This document shows positions 21,685 to 34,008 of a stretch of 64,000 bases of DNA, in pieces. This DNA is from Gordionus sp. m RMFG-2023. Its lineage: Eukaryota; Nematomorpha; Gordioida; Chordodea; Parachordodidae. The stretch lies in assembly GCF_954871325.1 (NCBI RefSeq), contig NC_088775.1:47903561-47967560 (forward strand), read 5' to 3'. The position numbers were made by a program, and so were the translations under genes. Under the pieces are notes generated by a model that did not search any database, was not told the DNA's origin, and worked only from the letters and a program-made list of their open reading frames with translations. Within the stretch, counting starts at the first letter, position 1. Each line of letters opens with the position of its first letter.

Positions 21685-21897
21685 TTACGCAAGCCGACCC
21701 AACAAGCCGACCCAACAAGCCGACCCAGCAAGCCGACTCATCGGGTCGGCCCAATGGGTCGGCTCATGAGGCCCATTGGGTCGGGTCGGGTCAGATCTAT
21801 GACTAAATGGGTTCACTCGGGTTTAATGTCGTTTTTTCGGCTCAAACCTTGCTGGGTTTTCGGCCAAGCCGACCCGACCCAGCAATTTAACAACACT
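21685..21897 (-). mobile_element. hAT-MITE fragment with GGGTCGG arrays
   Basis: On the minus strand it starts TAGTGTTGTTAAATTGCTGG and runs into GGGTCGGGTCGGC arrays, with AAGCCGACCCAACAAGCCGA repeats at the far side. One TIR is present; the other is missing where it meets the tandem repeat. A 103-codon plus-strand frame across it is a low-complexity artefact. Confidence 0.6.
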
Positions 21898-22119
21898 ACC
21901 TTCTACACTACATCTCTTATTTTCTTGTTTGGATTGCCACATACTTAATTATTTTAGTTACATATTTGAATAATATTATAATCGTTTATTATTTACACTT
22001 TATATCAAACTTAACATCTTAAATATATAATTATTTTAACTAACTAATTATAAAAAGGATATATATATTGCTTAAATTATATATTGATATCAATGATAAG
22101 ATATAAAAGACAGTAGAGG

Positions 22120-24118
22120 TAGGGGCGTCGCTAGCCTTTACAATATCAGGGGGGGGCTCAACTAAAAAAAGCCACCCATACCCCCAATTTTCGGGCCTTT
22201 GGCTCTCTTTTACCTGGCCTTAGTTTTATATTAATATATTATACTTTTTTAAAATTTTCTAACTCTAAACAATTATTCTGAATTTCATATTTTGTCATTT
22301 TTTTATATTTTGCATACAAAATAAACTAACATATAAATAATTAAAACAATACAAGACATATTTAAGAATAATATTTTTTAATACAAAATCTATTTATTAC
22401 AGTATAAAATATTTTCGATGGTTGATATAAAAAAATTTTGCATCTAAAGAATTACAAGGGATAAAAAAGGTTAATTAATTCATACATATGCCTCAATTGA
22501 TAATGGTTTTTAAAAACCCCATAAGGCTATATAATTATTAGCAACTTACATTGACAAAAGGTCATGAAACTAATATAACTCTCTGTTACCATTTTAGACA
22601 ATGTTTTATGGAATGGACTAATAAGAAAAAATTTATAGGCCTTACCAAATTAACAATTCTTGAAGAAGAGAATATAAACGACCAATCCAAATCATAAAAC
22701 TATAAGGTAGTTAGAGATTCCTCTTAGATGACATGATGGAAGTTAGATAAGTAATCGAGAAAATTATTGGATATTAAATTTCTAAAAGATTATCTTCCAT
22801 TTTTAATGATATACAAACGACTATACAGTTGACCATTATTGCATATCTAAAATATGCAATTATATGCTCTCAGCAACTGTAGTAATAATCTTAAATTACA
22901 TAGCCATACAAATAATAGATGCTGGTTAATTTACAGTCATAACCATGAAACTCACGATGGTAACCCATATTATGATGTTAGAATTGATGAAACAAATCAC
23001 TAAAAATCTTTGGAAGAAATTATGCAAATATATTGAAGCCTTGAGTTATTTACACGGATGACATATTATAAATGAAACATTTTGTAACTATAAAATAAGA
23101 ACCTGAGTGTTATCATGAAAGCAATTAAAATTTTATATTGTCGCACCATCTCTAGTTGGTGTATTATATTTAAAATAATAGTAGTTTGTAATAATATCTA
23201 AAATATATTCGTATTAAAAATTTAACTCAAAACTGTTTTTCAAAGAAGAAAAAAATAGCTTTCCTAAAAACACGTAAAAAAAGAGAAGAGATATCTAATT
23301 TATTACATCCATTGTGGGATGAATAATAAGATGTTTAATTCTACTAATATTTTAAATAAATAGATGACGTTAACTAGTTGAATGCAAATTGTTACTTATA
23401 TTTATTAACAAAAGCATTGATTAGTAAAATTATAAAAATATTAACTGTAATATATTATATAACTGTCAAATACGTCTGCAAAAGTGGCATTTTACCTAAT
23501 ATTTTATAAATAATTATATATAATAGAGGATTATAAACTATATGTCTACTTACTTTTTATAAATAAATCTTACTTATTTGGATTTGGACCTTGAAAACAA
23601 TTTTAGAAAGAGACATGATAATTAAATTTAAAAATCAATAATATAGTTGATTAGTGATGTTAAACTCGGCTTTACAATTAAATTTGTTAATTTTCAATTA
23701 GTAAATGATTATATTAATTTAATTAAAATTATATAATAATTTAAATAATAAAAGTCAATTAAGATTCAACTGTTAATGCTAAATTAATATTTAGTGAGTG
23801 ATATTGATATATTTTTAACACAGAATTTGATCGCAAGCTGACATATTGAAAATTTAATTTATATATATTAATCTATTCTAATAATTAAAATAGTATTATT
23901 TAATAAAAATTTAGATATTCTTATTAATTTTTAAATAATAAATTAAATCTATATATTACTCAATATAATTATAAAAGAAATTGTTCAGGGAGCAATTAAA
24001 AAAATTTATTTTAGTTCAAGGGGATATTAAGGAGTCATTAAAAAAAATTTGCCAGGAGGCTATTCAAATTTTTCAGGAGGCTCGAGCCCCTGCGCCCCCC
24101 CCCCTAGCGACGCAACTG
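22120..24118 (+). mobile_element. hAT-type element, ~2.0 kb, with perfect 8-bp TSD
   Basis: Left end TAGGGGCGTCGCTAGCC; right end reverse-complemented CAGTTGCGTCGCTAGGGG. The shared core GCGTCGCTAG forms the TIR. Both sides carry the same 8-bp duplication AGTAGAGG (22112-22119 and 24119-24126), as hAT elements make. Next to the ends are a G run (left) and a C run (right). The ~1.9-kb interior has only short open frames and no domain I can name, so it is either a non-autonomous element or an old one whose transposase has decayed. Confidence 0.85.
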
Positions 24119-24126
24119 AGTAGAGG

Positions 24127-24736
24127 TTATAAGTGATATAAGATGCACTAAATATCAATTATATAATGTTTCAATGCTGTTAACTCTTTAATATATGAGG
24201 GTACTATAGCTACAACTACTTTCTATTGAACAAGGGTAAAAGTTTAATTCGCCTGTTAAGTCAGAGATTGATTGGAATTAGTAGTAATTTGTCTTTATTT
24301 GACGTATTTATCAAGAATGAAAATAAAATGAATAAATTTTTATCTGTTATATATCAAAAATAATCATTCTTTATATATCTCGTAAATCAATTGTTTCCAA
24401 TCACTTTATATAATTAACAACATAAAATATATTACAATCTAAATATATCTTCTTTTCGTCTTAAATGAAACATTTGTCAAAAATTAATATTAAACGTAAA
24501 TGTAATTGAAAACACCACTTTAAATACATAAGTTGTATCATACAACACTTTCCAAAATTAGCCTTTTTCAAAAAATTAGCGCAAGCGAACTATAGGTATT
24601 TGTTAAATGTAGCATAGGTATTTAAGTAGCTACTTTTAAAATTATGCCTACGTTTTTCCCATTATGGCCAATGATGTATATATATATATACTGGTATGGT
24701 AATGGATATAATATATATTTTAAAAATTGTGATTTT
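24127..24736. other. Unassigned AT-rich spacer
   Basis: No feature recognised. Confidence 0.45.
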
Positions 24737-25080
24737 GGGAAAGCATCTGTGTTCTAGTCGATAAGAGTGTTATAATAAAACGACTACGACTACTTATTAT
24801 TTCAAAATTATCACATCATATTTTTAATTCGAATGTTCCATTCTTTTTTATAAAATATATATAAATAATATTTAATACAATTTATTACAAGTGTCGCCTG
24901 CCAATCCGATGTTGGATTGGTGTGCAAGGATCATGCTTTTTTCTGAAATCAACTTTGTGGTTCTGTCCGGGAGGGGGCTGATATTTACTAGATTGGACTC
25001 AACCATTAGATTACATTGATGTATGGTCGTCTGAGAATTAGGATCTTTTATCTACACTTTTTGTAATTTTACAGGAGAGC
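24737..25080 (+). mobile_element. Possible tRNA-derived SINE
   Basis: The head has GCATCTGTGTTCTAGTCGAT (A-box-like) and, ~80 bp on, AATTCGAATGTTCC (B-box-like, 24826-24838), as in a degraded pol III promoter. The body has TCGCCTGCCAATCCGATGTT and GGATTGGTGTGCAAGGATCA, reminiscent of the GCCTGCCAACCCGCATTGG tail shared by many arthropod SINEs and their LINE partners. Both halves are decayed and the 3' tail is not clear. This is a family resemblance from memory, not an alignment. Confidence 0.3.
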
Positions 25081-25684
25081 AATTTAAAAAATAGTTTCTA
25101 TTATTTTTAATGGGATTGTTAACCTTGTATCGAATTTAATTTGAGTTATATTAAAAATATTTCGGATTTTAAAATATAAATAGAATGGTATAATTATAAA
25201 AAATTGATTTATATAAAAAAGTAATTTTTGACAAAAAGTGGTTATAAAATAAGCTAATTCTTAGGCGACTATATATCAAAATAAAATGGGTAGGTCTTAT
25301 ATAACATTGTAATAAATTTTGATAGGTTATTAGCAAATTAGGTAGTTATTAGTAAAATTGCTATAGTTAACTTGGCAAACCTATTTATTTTGTCTTTTTC
25401 TAAATAAAATATTTTAATAAATTTATAAAAATATTAGAATGTCATACAATATTTATCCTTCTATCGTCTCCTCTCATTTTTTTTCTTTATCGTATCATAA
25501 TAGCAGTCATATTCGCTGTTTGATCTTGTGCCTTTATCTTTTACGCTATCGGCCATACGATGTTAGTCGCTATACGATCGTTTACATCCGTTGTTATTAG
25601 GTTGATTTTCAGTAATAGTTTCTATTGGGTATCGTAGATATGCAATTGAGTTCTTACTGCTTAATTTCTTTGCTCACTGTTATA
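25081..25684. other. Unassigned AT-rich spacer
   Basis: No gene or repeat recognised. The sequence at 25500-25680 is slightly less AT-biased but has no open frame. It ends at the TSD of LTR element A. Confidence 0.4.
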
Positions 25685-25689
25685 CTTTG

Positions 25690-25920
25690 TGTCATATGAA
25701 GATATATGAGGTGATAAATAGAAAGAAAAAAGCATACATAAACATTCATTCATTTATATTTTTAAATTTTAATATTCTTTTAATTTTTTTTATATTTTGG
25801 ATATATTGTTTTTATTTGGTCTGATTATTTTAGGATATAATAAGAGGTTGACATTATATTAAATATATTTTATATTTAATTCTATTATTGTATATACATA
25901 AAATGGTATTTATATAAAAA
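25690..25920 (+). repeat. Left LTR of element A
   Basis: Shares with the right copy the blocks GAGGTGATAAATAGAAAGAA, AATATTCTTTTAATTTTT, TCTGATTATTTT and GTTGACATTATATTAAATAT. It is about 231 bp long and is followed by TGGTGACTTATGAC. Confidence 0.78.
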
Positions 25921-26003
25921 TGGTGACTTATGACTAAAAAACAAAGGAATCAAACACTAACAGGTTCAACTAGTTCAAACACCTTGGTGTGCGGCACAAC
26001 AAC

Positions 26004-26214
26004 TGTTATATCTTTAATACCTTACATATTTTAAAAGGTTATCATTTGAATATTATATTTGTTATATAATATTATAACTTTTCTACATTTAATATTATAT
26101 TATCTAGGTTAATCAAATTGCATACTATTAGAAGTTAAATTTAATAATTGTATGTATATACAAAAGAATTACAAATAAAATTTATTATTGTTTTTAAACG
26201 TGATTGATACAATA
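26004..26214 (+). repeat. Left LTR of element B
   Basis: About 211 bp, starting TGTTATATCTTTAATACC, directly preceded by ACAAC. It is followed by TTTAGCGACGAGG, a likely primer-binding region. The two LTRs of B differ at a clear minority of sites. Confidence 0.82.
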
Positions 26215-26334
26215 TTTAGCGACGAGGTATAAAAAAGTCGCGGTTTTCGCTCTTCGGTCAAGTTAAATATTTTATAGACTCGTAAATTTTTTTTCTGTTT
26301 ATAAGAAAAAAAATAATTGTTCTGTTTAAAAATT

Positions 26335-26619
26335 ATGGATAAAATTATATTAAATGATTTCAAAAAAGATGAATGTTCTCTCGACGACTATATAGACTAC
26401 ATCAAATATATGCTGAATGTTAAAAATATTTCTCAAACTGACGCCACTTTGAAAAAATTATTTATAGCTTATGGAGGAATAAATATTATAAATGATATAA
26501 AAAAAATTACTGTTTCCAAGAAAAATTGATGATGTGGTATGGGTAGATCTATATAAAATTGCAAAACAACTTTATAAAAATGAAAGAACTGTTTTGGCAT
26601 CTAGAATTGATTTCATTAG
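26335..26619 (+). pseudogene. Element B gag, N-terminal remnant
   Basis: Opens at an ATG (MDKIILNDFKKDECSLDDYI...) about 120 bp after the LTR, as gag does in this group. The Asp/Lys-rich helix-like content suits a gypsy gag N-terminus. The coding similarity runs up to the insertion point of element C at 26615-26619. Family assignment rests on position and on the knuckles found in the other half. Confidence 0.6.
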
Positions 26620-26837
26620 TGTTGCGACTTTTATATTTAGGAATTGATTGTTGCAATTTTTGCTAGAATTGGACACAACTAATAACGCAAATAATTTTTA
26701 TTTTTAAATATCTCACAAAAAAATATATAATGAAATTACAAAATCGAAAACTTTTTTTTATAAATAAAATATATATTAATAATTTCTTTATATAAAAAAA
26801 AAATCAAAAAAAAAATTAATTGTTATTATTTACAACA
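26620..26837 (-). repeat. 3' LTR of element C
   Basis: 218 bp. Pairs with 34009-34235 through TTGCGACTTTTATATTTAGG and an A-rich end TTATTATTTACAACA. The adjoining internal TCTCACCCCTTTAT is a polypurine tract on the minus strand. Confidence 0.93.
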
Positions 26838-26948
26838 TCTCACCCCTTTATTTGGGATGAATTATAGGTTTGATTTCTAGATTTTCGTCCTCTGGGTTGG
26901 CCAATAACATATCCTCAATTTTTTGTATTTCCCTCAATGAAGCTTCTG

Positions 26949-27450
26949 CTACCGAGTTGTAAAGTGATCATTAATCACAGATCCTCTAGAAAAAATTGTT
27001 CTGGGCTCCCCGGATACTTGTCTCATAAAGTTATTCGCATTAGAATTTGAGACAATTCCCTTTGCTGCGAAACTCGGAACTCTCCATACCCTTTTTCTCG
27101 GTAACGTTCCATTCGCTCGACAGTCTACAATCTTATGACCCAGTCTACCACATAAAAAACATTGGATATTGCTTATAGGTGTTCGTGATTGTTCTCTCAT
27201 CATTGAATATTCAGTCAAATCCTCTTCTTCTCCCATCATAATCGTGTTATAATTGTTTGTCGAAGGTAATGTGTACGGAGCCCCTCGTCCATTTATTGAA
27301 AATTGAGGCTAGGGTGTAATCATACCTTGCTGCTGTATTAACCAACTATTTAACCAGGCATCAGCCAACGGACTCCCTAAATTAGCCTGGTTCACTTGTA
27401 TTATGGATTGTGGCGTTCTAATGTAGAAAGTCATCATAATTTTCATTATT
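26949..27450 (-). pseudogene. Element C post-integrase ORF with a CCHC zinc knuckle
   Basis: Lies between the integrase and the 3' LTR, separated from the integrase by ~0.8 kb of non-coding sequence. The open part at 26949-27239 has CFLCGRLGHKIVDC, a single CCHC knuckle, with Arg/Ser-rich flanks. A short block upstream, starting MMTFYIRT and including QQG, has a counterpart at the same place in element E. It is in the position where some gypsy elements carry env, but there is no signal peptide or membrane segment. A nucleic-acid-binding accessory protein is the simplest reading; no known family recognised. Treated as a fossil. Confidence 0.6.
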
Positions 27451-28229
27451 TTTAGAAATTTTATTTTAAATTCAAAACTTTCTTTTAAATTAAATTATTT
27501 TATTTAGAATTAAAAATCCGAAACTTTCTTTAAAATTAAATTATTTAATTTAGAAAGAAAAAAATTTTTTTTTAAAAAAATGATTTTGTTAACCTTCCTT
27601 AAAATAAATTTTTTTTTATTTCTAACCTCTTTTCAATTCCTTTTTTATAAAATCGCATTAAATAAATTTACCTCTATACTCCAATTAATAAATACCCTAT
27701 TTCTTGTTTTTATTTTTACTATATTTTTTTTTTTAACCAAACTTATCCTTGATCCCTAAAATATTTCCTATTTTTATATTTGAATATTCTTTGATTTATG
27801 CCTGATCCCAAAAATATTTCCAATTTTTTTATTTAATTTTCTTTGATTTATGTGTGAACTCATTTATTTAAATCTTAACATTAAATTAAAAAAAAATTTT
27901 TTATAAATGATTTTGTTAACCTTCCTTAAAATAAAAAAAAATTTATTTCTAACCTCTTTTCAATTCCTTTTCATAAAATCGCATTATAATACCCCAATTA
28001 ATAAATACCCTATTTCTTGTTTTTATTTTTACTATATTTCTTCTTTATCAAATTTAACCTCGAAAAAATACATATTAATTTAATTTCAATAATCTTCATA
28101 AATATGTTCAGTTCAGATTCATTTTTTTTATAATCATAACCCATCCCAACACCAAAAAGAAAATTTAACCTAGCATATTTATTTATCAACTAAGTTTATT
28201 CGCGACATTTTAACTGATCTCTATGGCGA
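27240..28229 (-). repeat. Element C non-coding 3' segment with an internal duplication
   Basis: Between integrase and the 3' ORF. A block with AATGATTTTGTTAACCTTCC, TCTAACCTCTTTTCAATTCC and ACCCTATTTCTTGTTTTTAT occurs at about 27575-27735 and again at 27900-28045, so ~310 bp is duplicated in tandem. No open frame. Confidence 0.75.
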
Positions 28230-29160
28230 CGCACTTCCTTCATATCTTCCAATTATATTTGACATAATTTATTAACTAAATAATCTATAATTATTCCCCT
28301 TTCCCATATTTTACCACTCCCATACATTCTAACCCAGACCTTTTGTTCAACTATATATTCATATTCATATTCCACATTATTTTCAATTTCTAAAATTTTC
28401 GAAACAGGTTTCAACATATCTAAAAAAGCATTAGTTTTTCTTCCCAACATTTTTTCTGAAAGAGATTTACCATCCTTTCCTACCCCATTATTATAATATA
28501 AATGAGCAATCAAAATTTCTTCTTTGCCTTCTTTGGCCTTTCTCAACCAACTCTTAACAACTGCCACCAATATTTCTACCTTTCCTTTAGAACTAGGGTG
28601 ATACGGTGGTGCCAGCATATGTTGCACATTATATCTCAAACAAAAACTCCCTAACATTTTACTCACGATCCCCGGACCACCATCCGAAACCACCTATTTC
28701 GGAATGCCGAATCTAGACCATAATTTTTTCAGATGTTTAATAACAATTCCCGTAGTTAAAACATGTACCTCTTCAAATTCAATCCACTTTGAAAAAGCAT
28801 CTACACTTAAAATAATTTTTTCATCATTACACTCAAAAAAATCTATATGCACTCTTTCCCAAGCTCTATTTACTTAAGGCCAAACACTTTTCTTATCCTG
28901 ACACAGCATGTTTGCCCATGCGTTACAAACTTCACAATTTTTTCCTATTTTTCCAATTTCACCATTCATTCCAGGCCACCAAACATATTCCCTTCCCCAC
29001 TGTATCATTGGCGAAATCCCTTGATGTCCCGCGTGTAATATTTTCAGAACTTTGTCTCTCAACTGACTCGGTATAACAGCTCTATGCCCTCTCATTATAC
29101 AACCGTCTACCACCGTTAACTCAGTTTCAATACATTTAAATTTATCCTCACCTGCCCCAT
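28230..29160 (-). pseudogene. Element C integrase
   Basis: Inserts the element's cDNA into chromosomes. The N-terminal H2C2 zinc finger is visible at HAGHQG...YVWWPGM with a following Cys pair (about 28900-29040). The catalytic core shows VSDGGPG (about 28680) and the YHPSSKG block with its Glu (about 28580-28600). The C-terminal part, with VWVRMYGSGKIWERG (about 28300), is the usual gypsy integrase tail. Present in more than one open piece; broken. Confidence 0.85.
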
Positions 29161-29233
29161 GGTTTTTTTCCCGTTATTTCAATTTTAATAATTACATTTT
29201 CTTATCTTTTAACGTATAATTTCTAATATCCTC

Positions 29234-29720
29234 CTATGTGGTGAGACCACCCCGTAAACCACAAGTTAAAGTACAGATTAAGGCTGCTTCACCTTTCCTA
29301 TCTCGACCTGATAGTTTCTCATCGGTCTCTTCACCAACTCCCAATCTCGATAAAATATCTGGTAAATGATTTTCTTTTCCTTGCCTATACCTTAATTCCA
29401 AATCAAAACTACCCACTAATAATAACCACCGTTGAAGTCTAGGTGAAATCATCAATTCTCTATTGTCCTTCTTAAATAAATAAATTAACGGCTTATGATC
29501 AGTGTATACTACAAATTTCCTACCAATTAAATATTCCCGACATTTTTTAAGACCGAAAATAACAGTTAATGCCTCTTGTTCAATCACCGAATACCGTCTT
29601 CTACATCCCGAAATACTCTCGAAAAAAATAATACAGGTTTCTCAATTCTATCCATTAAATAACAATGCTCTACCCACACCTTTATTCGATGCGTCCACCG
29701 CTAAAATCACTTCCAATTCA
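29234..29720 (-). pseudogene. Element C RNase H
   Basis: Removes the RNA template during reverse transcription. Blocks seen: EQEALTVIFGLKKCREYLIG, VVYTDHKPLIYLF, PRLQRWLLLVGSFDLELRYR and HLPDILSRL, all standard gypsy RNase H motifs just ahead of the integrase. Confidence 0.87.
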
Positions 29721-29829
29721 TTATTAAAACATACCAAAATGGGTTCCTTTCCCACTTTCAATTTCAATGCCATACGCCAATTCTTGTTCATTTTTCTATT
29801 CAAAATGTATATTTTTCTTTAATAAGTCA

Positions 29830-30600
29830 TATAATGGCGCAGCCAATTTAGCAAAATCTTCTATAAAACGATGATAATAATTCACCAAACCCAAAAATGA
29901 TTGTACCTCAGTTTTCGTAGTCTATTTATTCATATTCGCAATACTCATTAAATTTTTATCTAAGGGCCTTATTTCGGTCCCATTTATTTTATCCCAAATA
30001 TGTAACTTTAGTTACTCCCATAACACTCTTTTCACGACTCGCTTTTAAATCCTTATCTCCGATTCTTATGAAAACTTCCTCCAATCTCTGATTGTGTTGC
30101 TCAACCGTTACTCCAGTCACTAAAACATCATTCATATAATAAAAAATTCCTTCTAAACCCTGAAAAACTGCCGCCATAGTGCGCTGAAAAATTGGGGCTG
30201 AAATACTTAACCCAAACGGTAACCGACAAAAAGTAAATAATCCATTAAACGTTGTTATTGTCAATAATTTTCTTGTACATTCTTTCATAGGTAAAAGTAA
30301 ATATGCACATGAAAAATTTATTTTAGAAAAATATTTTGCCCCTCTTAAATTTGCTAAAATTTCCTCAATTCTTGGTAACGGGTATTTACTTCAACTACTC
30401 AGATTAAGAGTAACACGAAAATCAACACAAATTCTCAAATTTCCATTGGACTTCCGCACCGGAACTAATGGTGTTGCCCATTCACTATATCCAATAGGGA
30501 AAATAATTCCATCTCGCAACCAATTATTTAAATCACTTTCCATTTCGGCTCTCCATTCGAAAGGTACTCTGCGAACTGCACAATACTGTGGTATATATCC
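29830..30600 (-). pseudogene. Element C reverse transcriptase
   Basis: Copies the element RNA into DNA. Motifs in order: F.FCRLPFGLSISAPIFQRT, the palm active-site region (about 30115-30150), and SREKSVMGVTKVTYLG. Upstream (30430-30600) the sequence encodes blocks of the RT fingers (VPVRKSNG-like). It is broken in several places and close in sequence to element E's RT. Confidence 0.87.
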
Positions 30601-30606
30601 CTCTTT

Positions 30607-31110
30607 TTAACATATATCTACTTCATAATCCACCAAACATCCTAATTTTTCTTCAAAAATTTCTTCATATTTAACCTCTAAATTTATCACCGTATTTCGT
30701 AACTTTTCCAAATTTTCATGTGACCCTTTTTCCTTTAACAAATCTTCTCTTTTCATTTTTTTCCTTACTAATTTCGCCGGAAATTTAAGTGATACAGGCA
30801 ATTTTTCCTGCTCCAAATTTGATTCTTTATACATTTTATCACAATTTATATAACTATTTTCTACCTCGGATTCTTCTTCAAATACCTTACTGTCAATTTC
30901 CAAATTAAAATCCTCAACATTAACTTCCAAAACATTATCGATTTTCAAATCCAAAATTTTATCCATTTCATTAATATAATTTTCGTCACATTTAATATTT
31001 ACAATTTCAGGAAAACCCTGATCAGTTTCCCCACTTGCTTTTATATTTTCCGTAATTTCCAAAATATTATCTACTAAATTTTCAATTTTATCAATATCCT
31101 TTTTCTCCAT
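30607..31110 (-). pseudogene. Element C protease-RT linker
   Basis: A Lys/Glu/Asp/Asn-rich 167-codon segment with repeats of the form KIDNVLEVNVEDFNL, leading into KLPVSLKFPAKLVRKKMK and LEEKLGCLVDYEVDIC at the RT side. A similar linker occurs in the third copy at 60605-61015. Low complexity, no catalytic motif. Confidence 0.7.
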
Positions 31111-31640
31111 TCCTTACATTTCGCTCATTACATTCTAATTTGATTTCTTCTTTCATAATTTCATTTTTAATTTCCAAATTTTTAAAATCATCATCCGTTT
31201 TTGAAACAATATCCAATTCCAAATTATGAATTTTTTTAATTTCCTGACTATTATTCATCAAATTTTTAATTTTAATATTTTCTGAAACTATATTTTTTAC
31301 CAATTTATTTTCTACGTTTTTAATATCTAACTCCTCTACTTGAAACATATCCCAAAAATTATTCTCTAACCCAAATTTTGATATCCAAGCCCACCCCATA
31401 ATCGCACCAATTTCTTCCTTAAGTATCCAAAGATCCAAAAAATACACTCTCTCTTTAATTAATACTGGTAAATTTACCCTTCCCAAAACTAATATTTCCG
31501 TTCTATTTAATTGTATTCCTTCTTTTATTTTGATTCCAAATTTATTTTTAAAACTTAATATATTTTTCGGTATTAATTCTTTCTTTTGATTTAATGAGTT
31601 TTCCGATGTAATAACCCCAAATGTTGTTTTTTCACTATCA
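31091..31640 (-). pseudogene. Element C protease region
   Basis: A retropepsin-type region placed between gag and RT. Best-preserved block: RTEILVLGRVNLPVLIKERV with YFLDLWILKEEIGAIMGWAW, which matches the same position in element E and at 61325-61522. Protease would cut the Gag-Pol polyprotein. The hAT MITE is inserted just upstream. Confidence 0.7.
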
Positions 31641-31644
31641 TACA

Positions 31645-32478
31645 CAGAGATGCGAACCCGGCATTTAGCCCCGGGTTCGGTTCGGGTTCGGTTCGGGTTC
31701 GGTTCGGGTTCGGTTTATGGAAATATTTTTGAACCCGGGTTTGGTCGGGTTCAGCTCGGGTTTAAGAATTTTCGAATTGATATTAAAAAACTAGACATAA
31801 ATTTGGTATAAAAATAAATTTTTTATTTTATTTATAGGCAAAATACATTTAAAAATACAAAACAGTCATAAACCTTGAAATAAAAGAGTTAAAGAGGATA
31901 AATTTTAAATATCAATGATTTCATAGAATTAAAAAACAGATGTATAAATTTAATTTCAATTATAATATACACTTCATTAATATATATTAAAAATTAATCT
32001 GAACAAAAAATAAATCAATATAATAATTTTTACTTTGACTTGTTCATTCCTTTAATTAGTAATCTTTGAGACTAAGTTAAAAATTAAAAATAAATGGCGT
32101 GAATGTATTTAATTGCTTTAAATTTATTTAACACTCCAATAGGAATCTTTGAAAATAAATTTTAAAAAAAATTAAAAAATGGCGTAAATGAATTAAGTTG
32201 TTTAAAATTTATTATCACTTCACTTAAAAGGTATTATGATAATATTATAATATCTCAATTAAATTATTAATATTTGTATTTACAATTATACAAATATCTT
32301 AATATATGATTTTAAACAATACACTGAACCCGCTTGAACCCGGGTTCATAAAAATTCCTGGGTTCGGTTCGGGGTTGTAAAAATTTTATAAATGGGATTC
32401 AGGTTCGATTCGGGTTCAGATTTTTTAATCAAAAACCCGGGTTTACTCCTCCGGGTTCAGGTTCGGTTCAAATCCCTG
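31645..32478. mobile_element. hAT MITE inside element C, perfect 8-bp TSD
   Basis: 834 bp, ends CAGAGATGCGAACCCGG and (reverse-complemented) CAGGGATTTGAACCG. The 8-bp duplication ATCATACA is identical on both sides (31637-31644 and 32479-32486). Both subterminal regions are arrays of GGGTTCGG-type repeats; the middle is AT-rich and non-coding. Its TIR matches the hAT element beginning at 17681, the likely autonomous relative. Confidence 0.93.
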
Positions 32479-32499
32479 ATCATACAGTCATACTATAGG

Positions 32500-33605
32500 A
32501 CAAATTACTTCCTTCATTTTTCGTTTCTTTAGGTATTACATTATTATATTCATTTTTAATATTCGTTCCTGGTAACCCATTTTTAACAAGTGGAAACGCT
32601 ACCGATGGAAACACATTGATACCTGTTTGTTCCCTTCTAAAACATTTCGATGTATGACCTGTTCTTCCACAATTTAAACATGATTTTACCTTTCTTAGTT
32701 TTTTTGTATTTTAAAAGTTGACACATAACATTTTTCGGCATTGTGACCAGTATTTCCACATCTTCCACAAACAATTGGTAGAGTTTTCTGCATAATTCTT
32801 TAATTACAATCATGGCTTATATGTCCATATTTTCCGCAAATAAAACATGGTCCACTTGGCCCCCTTATTATCTGTCGATTTCTGTCATCTTCTCTTTGAT
32901 AAATATTTTCTCTTTTATTATCTTTATAAATATGTTCAGATTCATTTTTCTTTTTTTTTATTTGCTCCTCCATATCTTTTATTTTTATTTTCTTTTTTTC
33001 TACTTCCAATTTAAAAATTTCCTTCTCCATTTTTTTTGCCTCAACTTTCTCCATTTCTTTTTTTTATTCTCTATTTCCTCTTCTTCCCTTTTTTCACGTT
33101 TAATATCTTCCCATAATATCTTTCTTATTTCCTTAATTTCCTTTCTTTCCATTTCTTCCTTTTCTTTTTCATTTCTTACTATTTCCAATTTTTATTTTTC
33201 TAATTCATTTATTATTACTTCTTTAATTCCCCATTCTTCTATTTTAAATTTTTCTATTTCATTATTTTTTATTTCCATTTTACTATTTCCGATTTTTTTC
33301 TTCTTCTATTTTTCTTTTAATTTTATCCATTTCAAATATTAATTTTTCAAATTTATCCTCTGCCACAGTATCTCTAATGATATCAATTTCTTTTTCAATG
33401 TCGATAATGATATTTCTTTCCATATTTCCATTATTTCACCTTTAAATTTAGATATATTATCAATAATTTTTTCGCTTTCATTAATTTTTTCATTCATTAT
33501 AATCTTTTTCCTTAATATACTCTTTAATTTATTTCTTCTCCATACATAAATTAATCCAATACGTACAATTAAAATTACATATAAATAATTATTACTGCAT
33601 TCCAC
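32500..33605 (-). pseudogene. Element C gag: coiled coil and zinc knuckles
   Basis: Structural protein of the particle. The N-terminal two thirds (about 33000-33605) is very rich in Lys and Glu with heptad-like spacing (EKEEMERKEIKEIRK...), so a coiled coil is likely. Knuckles follow: CFICGKYGHISHDC (about 32815-32855) and CLNCGRTGHTSKC (about 32650-32690), with remains of others between. Knuckles bind the RNA genome. The plus-strand frame 32812-33342 is its antisense shadow. Confidence 0.8.
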
Positions 33606-34008
33606 ATATTTAAAACGTATTTATACTTTGTTTAAGATTAAACATGGTTAATAAAAAAAAAATTTATTTTCTTCAATTTTTATAGATTTTATTAGTAGTC
33701 TTTCCTAATTGGTTTTATATAATTTTTATATTTCAATTTTTATTAATAATTTATGATTTTTGAACAGATAAAATTATAAAAAATTAATTAAAACCTTTAT
33801 TAAAAATATTTTTACTTTAGTTAACGATAACAAATATACAAGAGTGATTATGGTCAGAATTACAGTTATACAAAAATACATTTTAAAATAAAATTAAAAA
33901 TATATTTTACCTTTACCTTTAAATTTTTACTTTATTGTAATTCTTTATGCCGAATAACTTTGTAGGTATCTTTCTTTTTATTTTTTTTTAAAAAAAACGG
34001 CACCAAAT

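Noticed and set aside
21637-21948. 103-codon plus-strand frame with many Pro and Arg
   Set aside because: Runs across GGGTCGG arrays of a hAT fragment; low complexity and begins in a tandem repeat.
26949-27239. Envelope gene for gypsy element C
   Set aside because: In the right position, but there is no signal peptide, membrane segment or cleavage site; it has a zinc knuckle instead.
31660-31740. GGGTTCGGGTTCGG runs as telomere-like repeats
   Set aside because: They are inside a MITE with TIRs and an 8-bp TSD, and the unit is not a known telomere repeat.
32812-33342. Phe/Leu/Ile-rich plus-strand frame resembling a membrane protein
   Set aside because: It is the antisense of a Lys/Glu-rich gag coiled coil; the same artefact occurs at 62106-62567.
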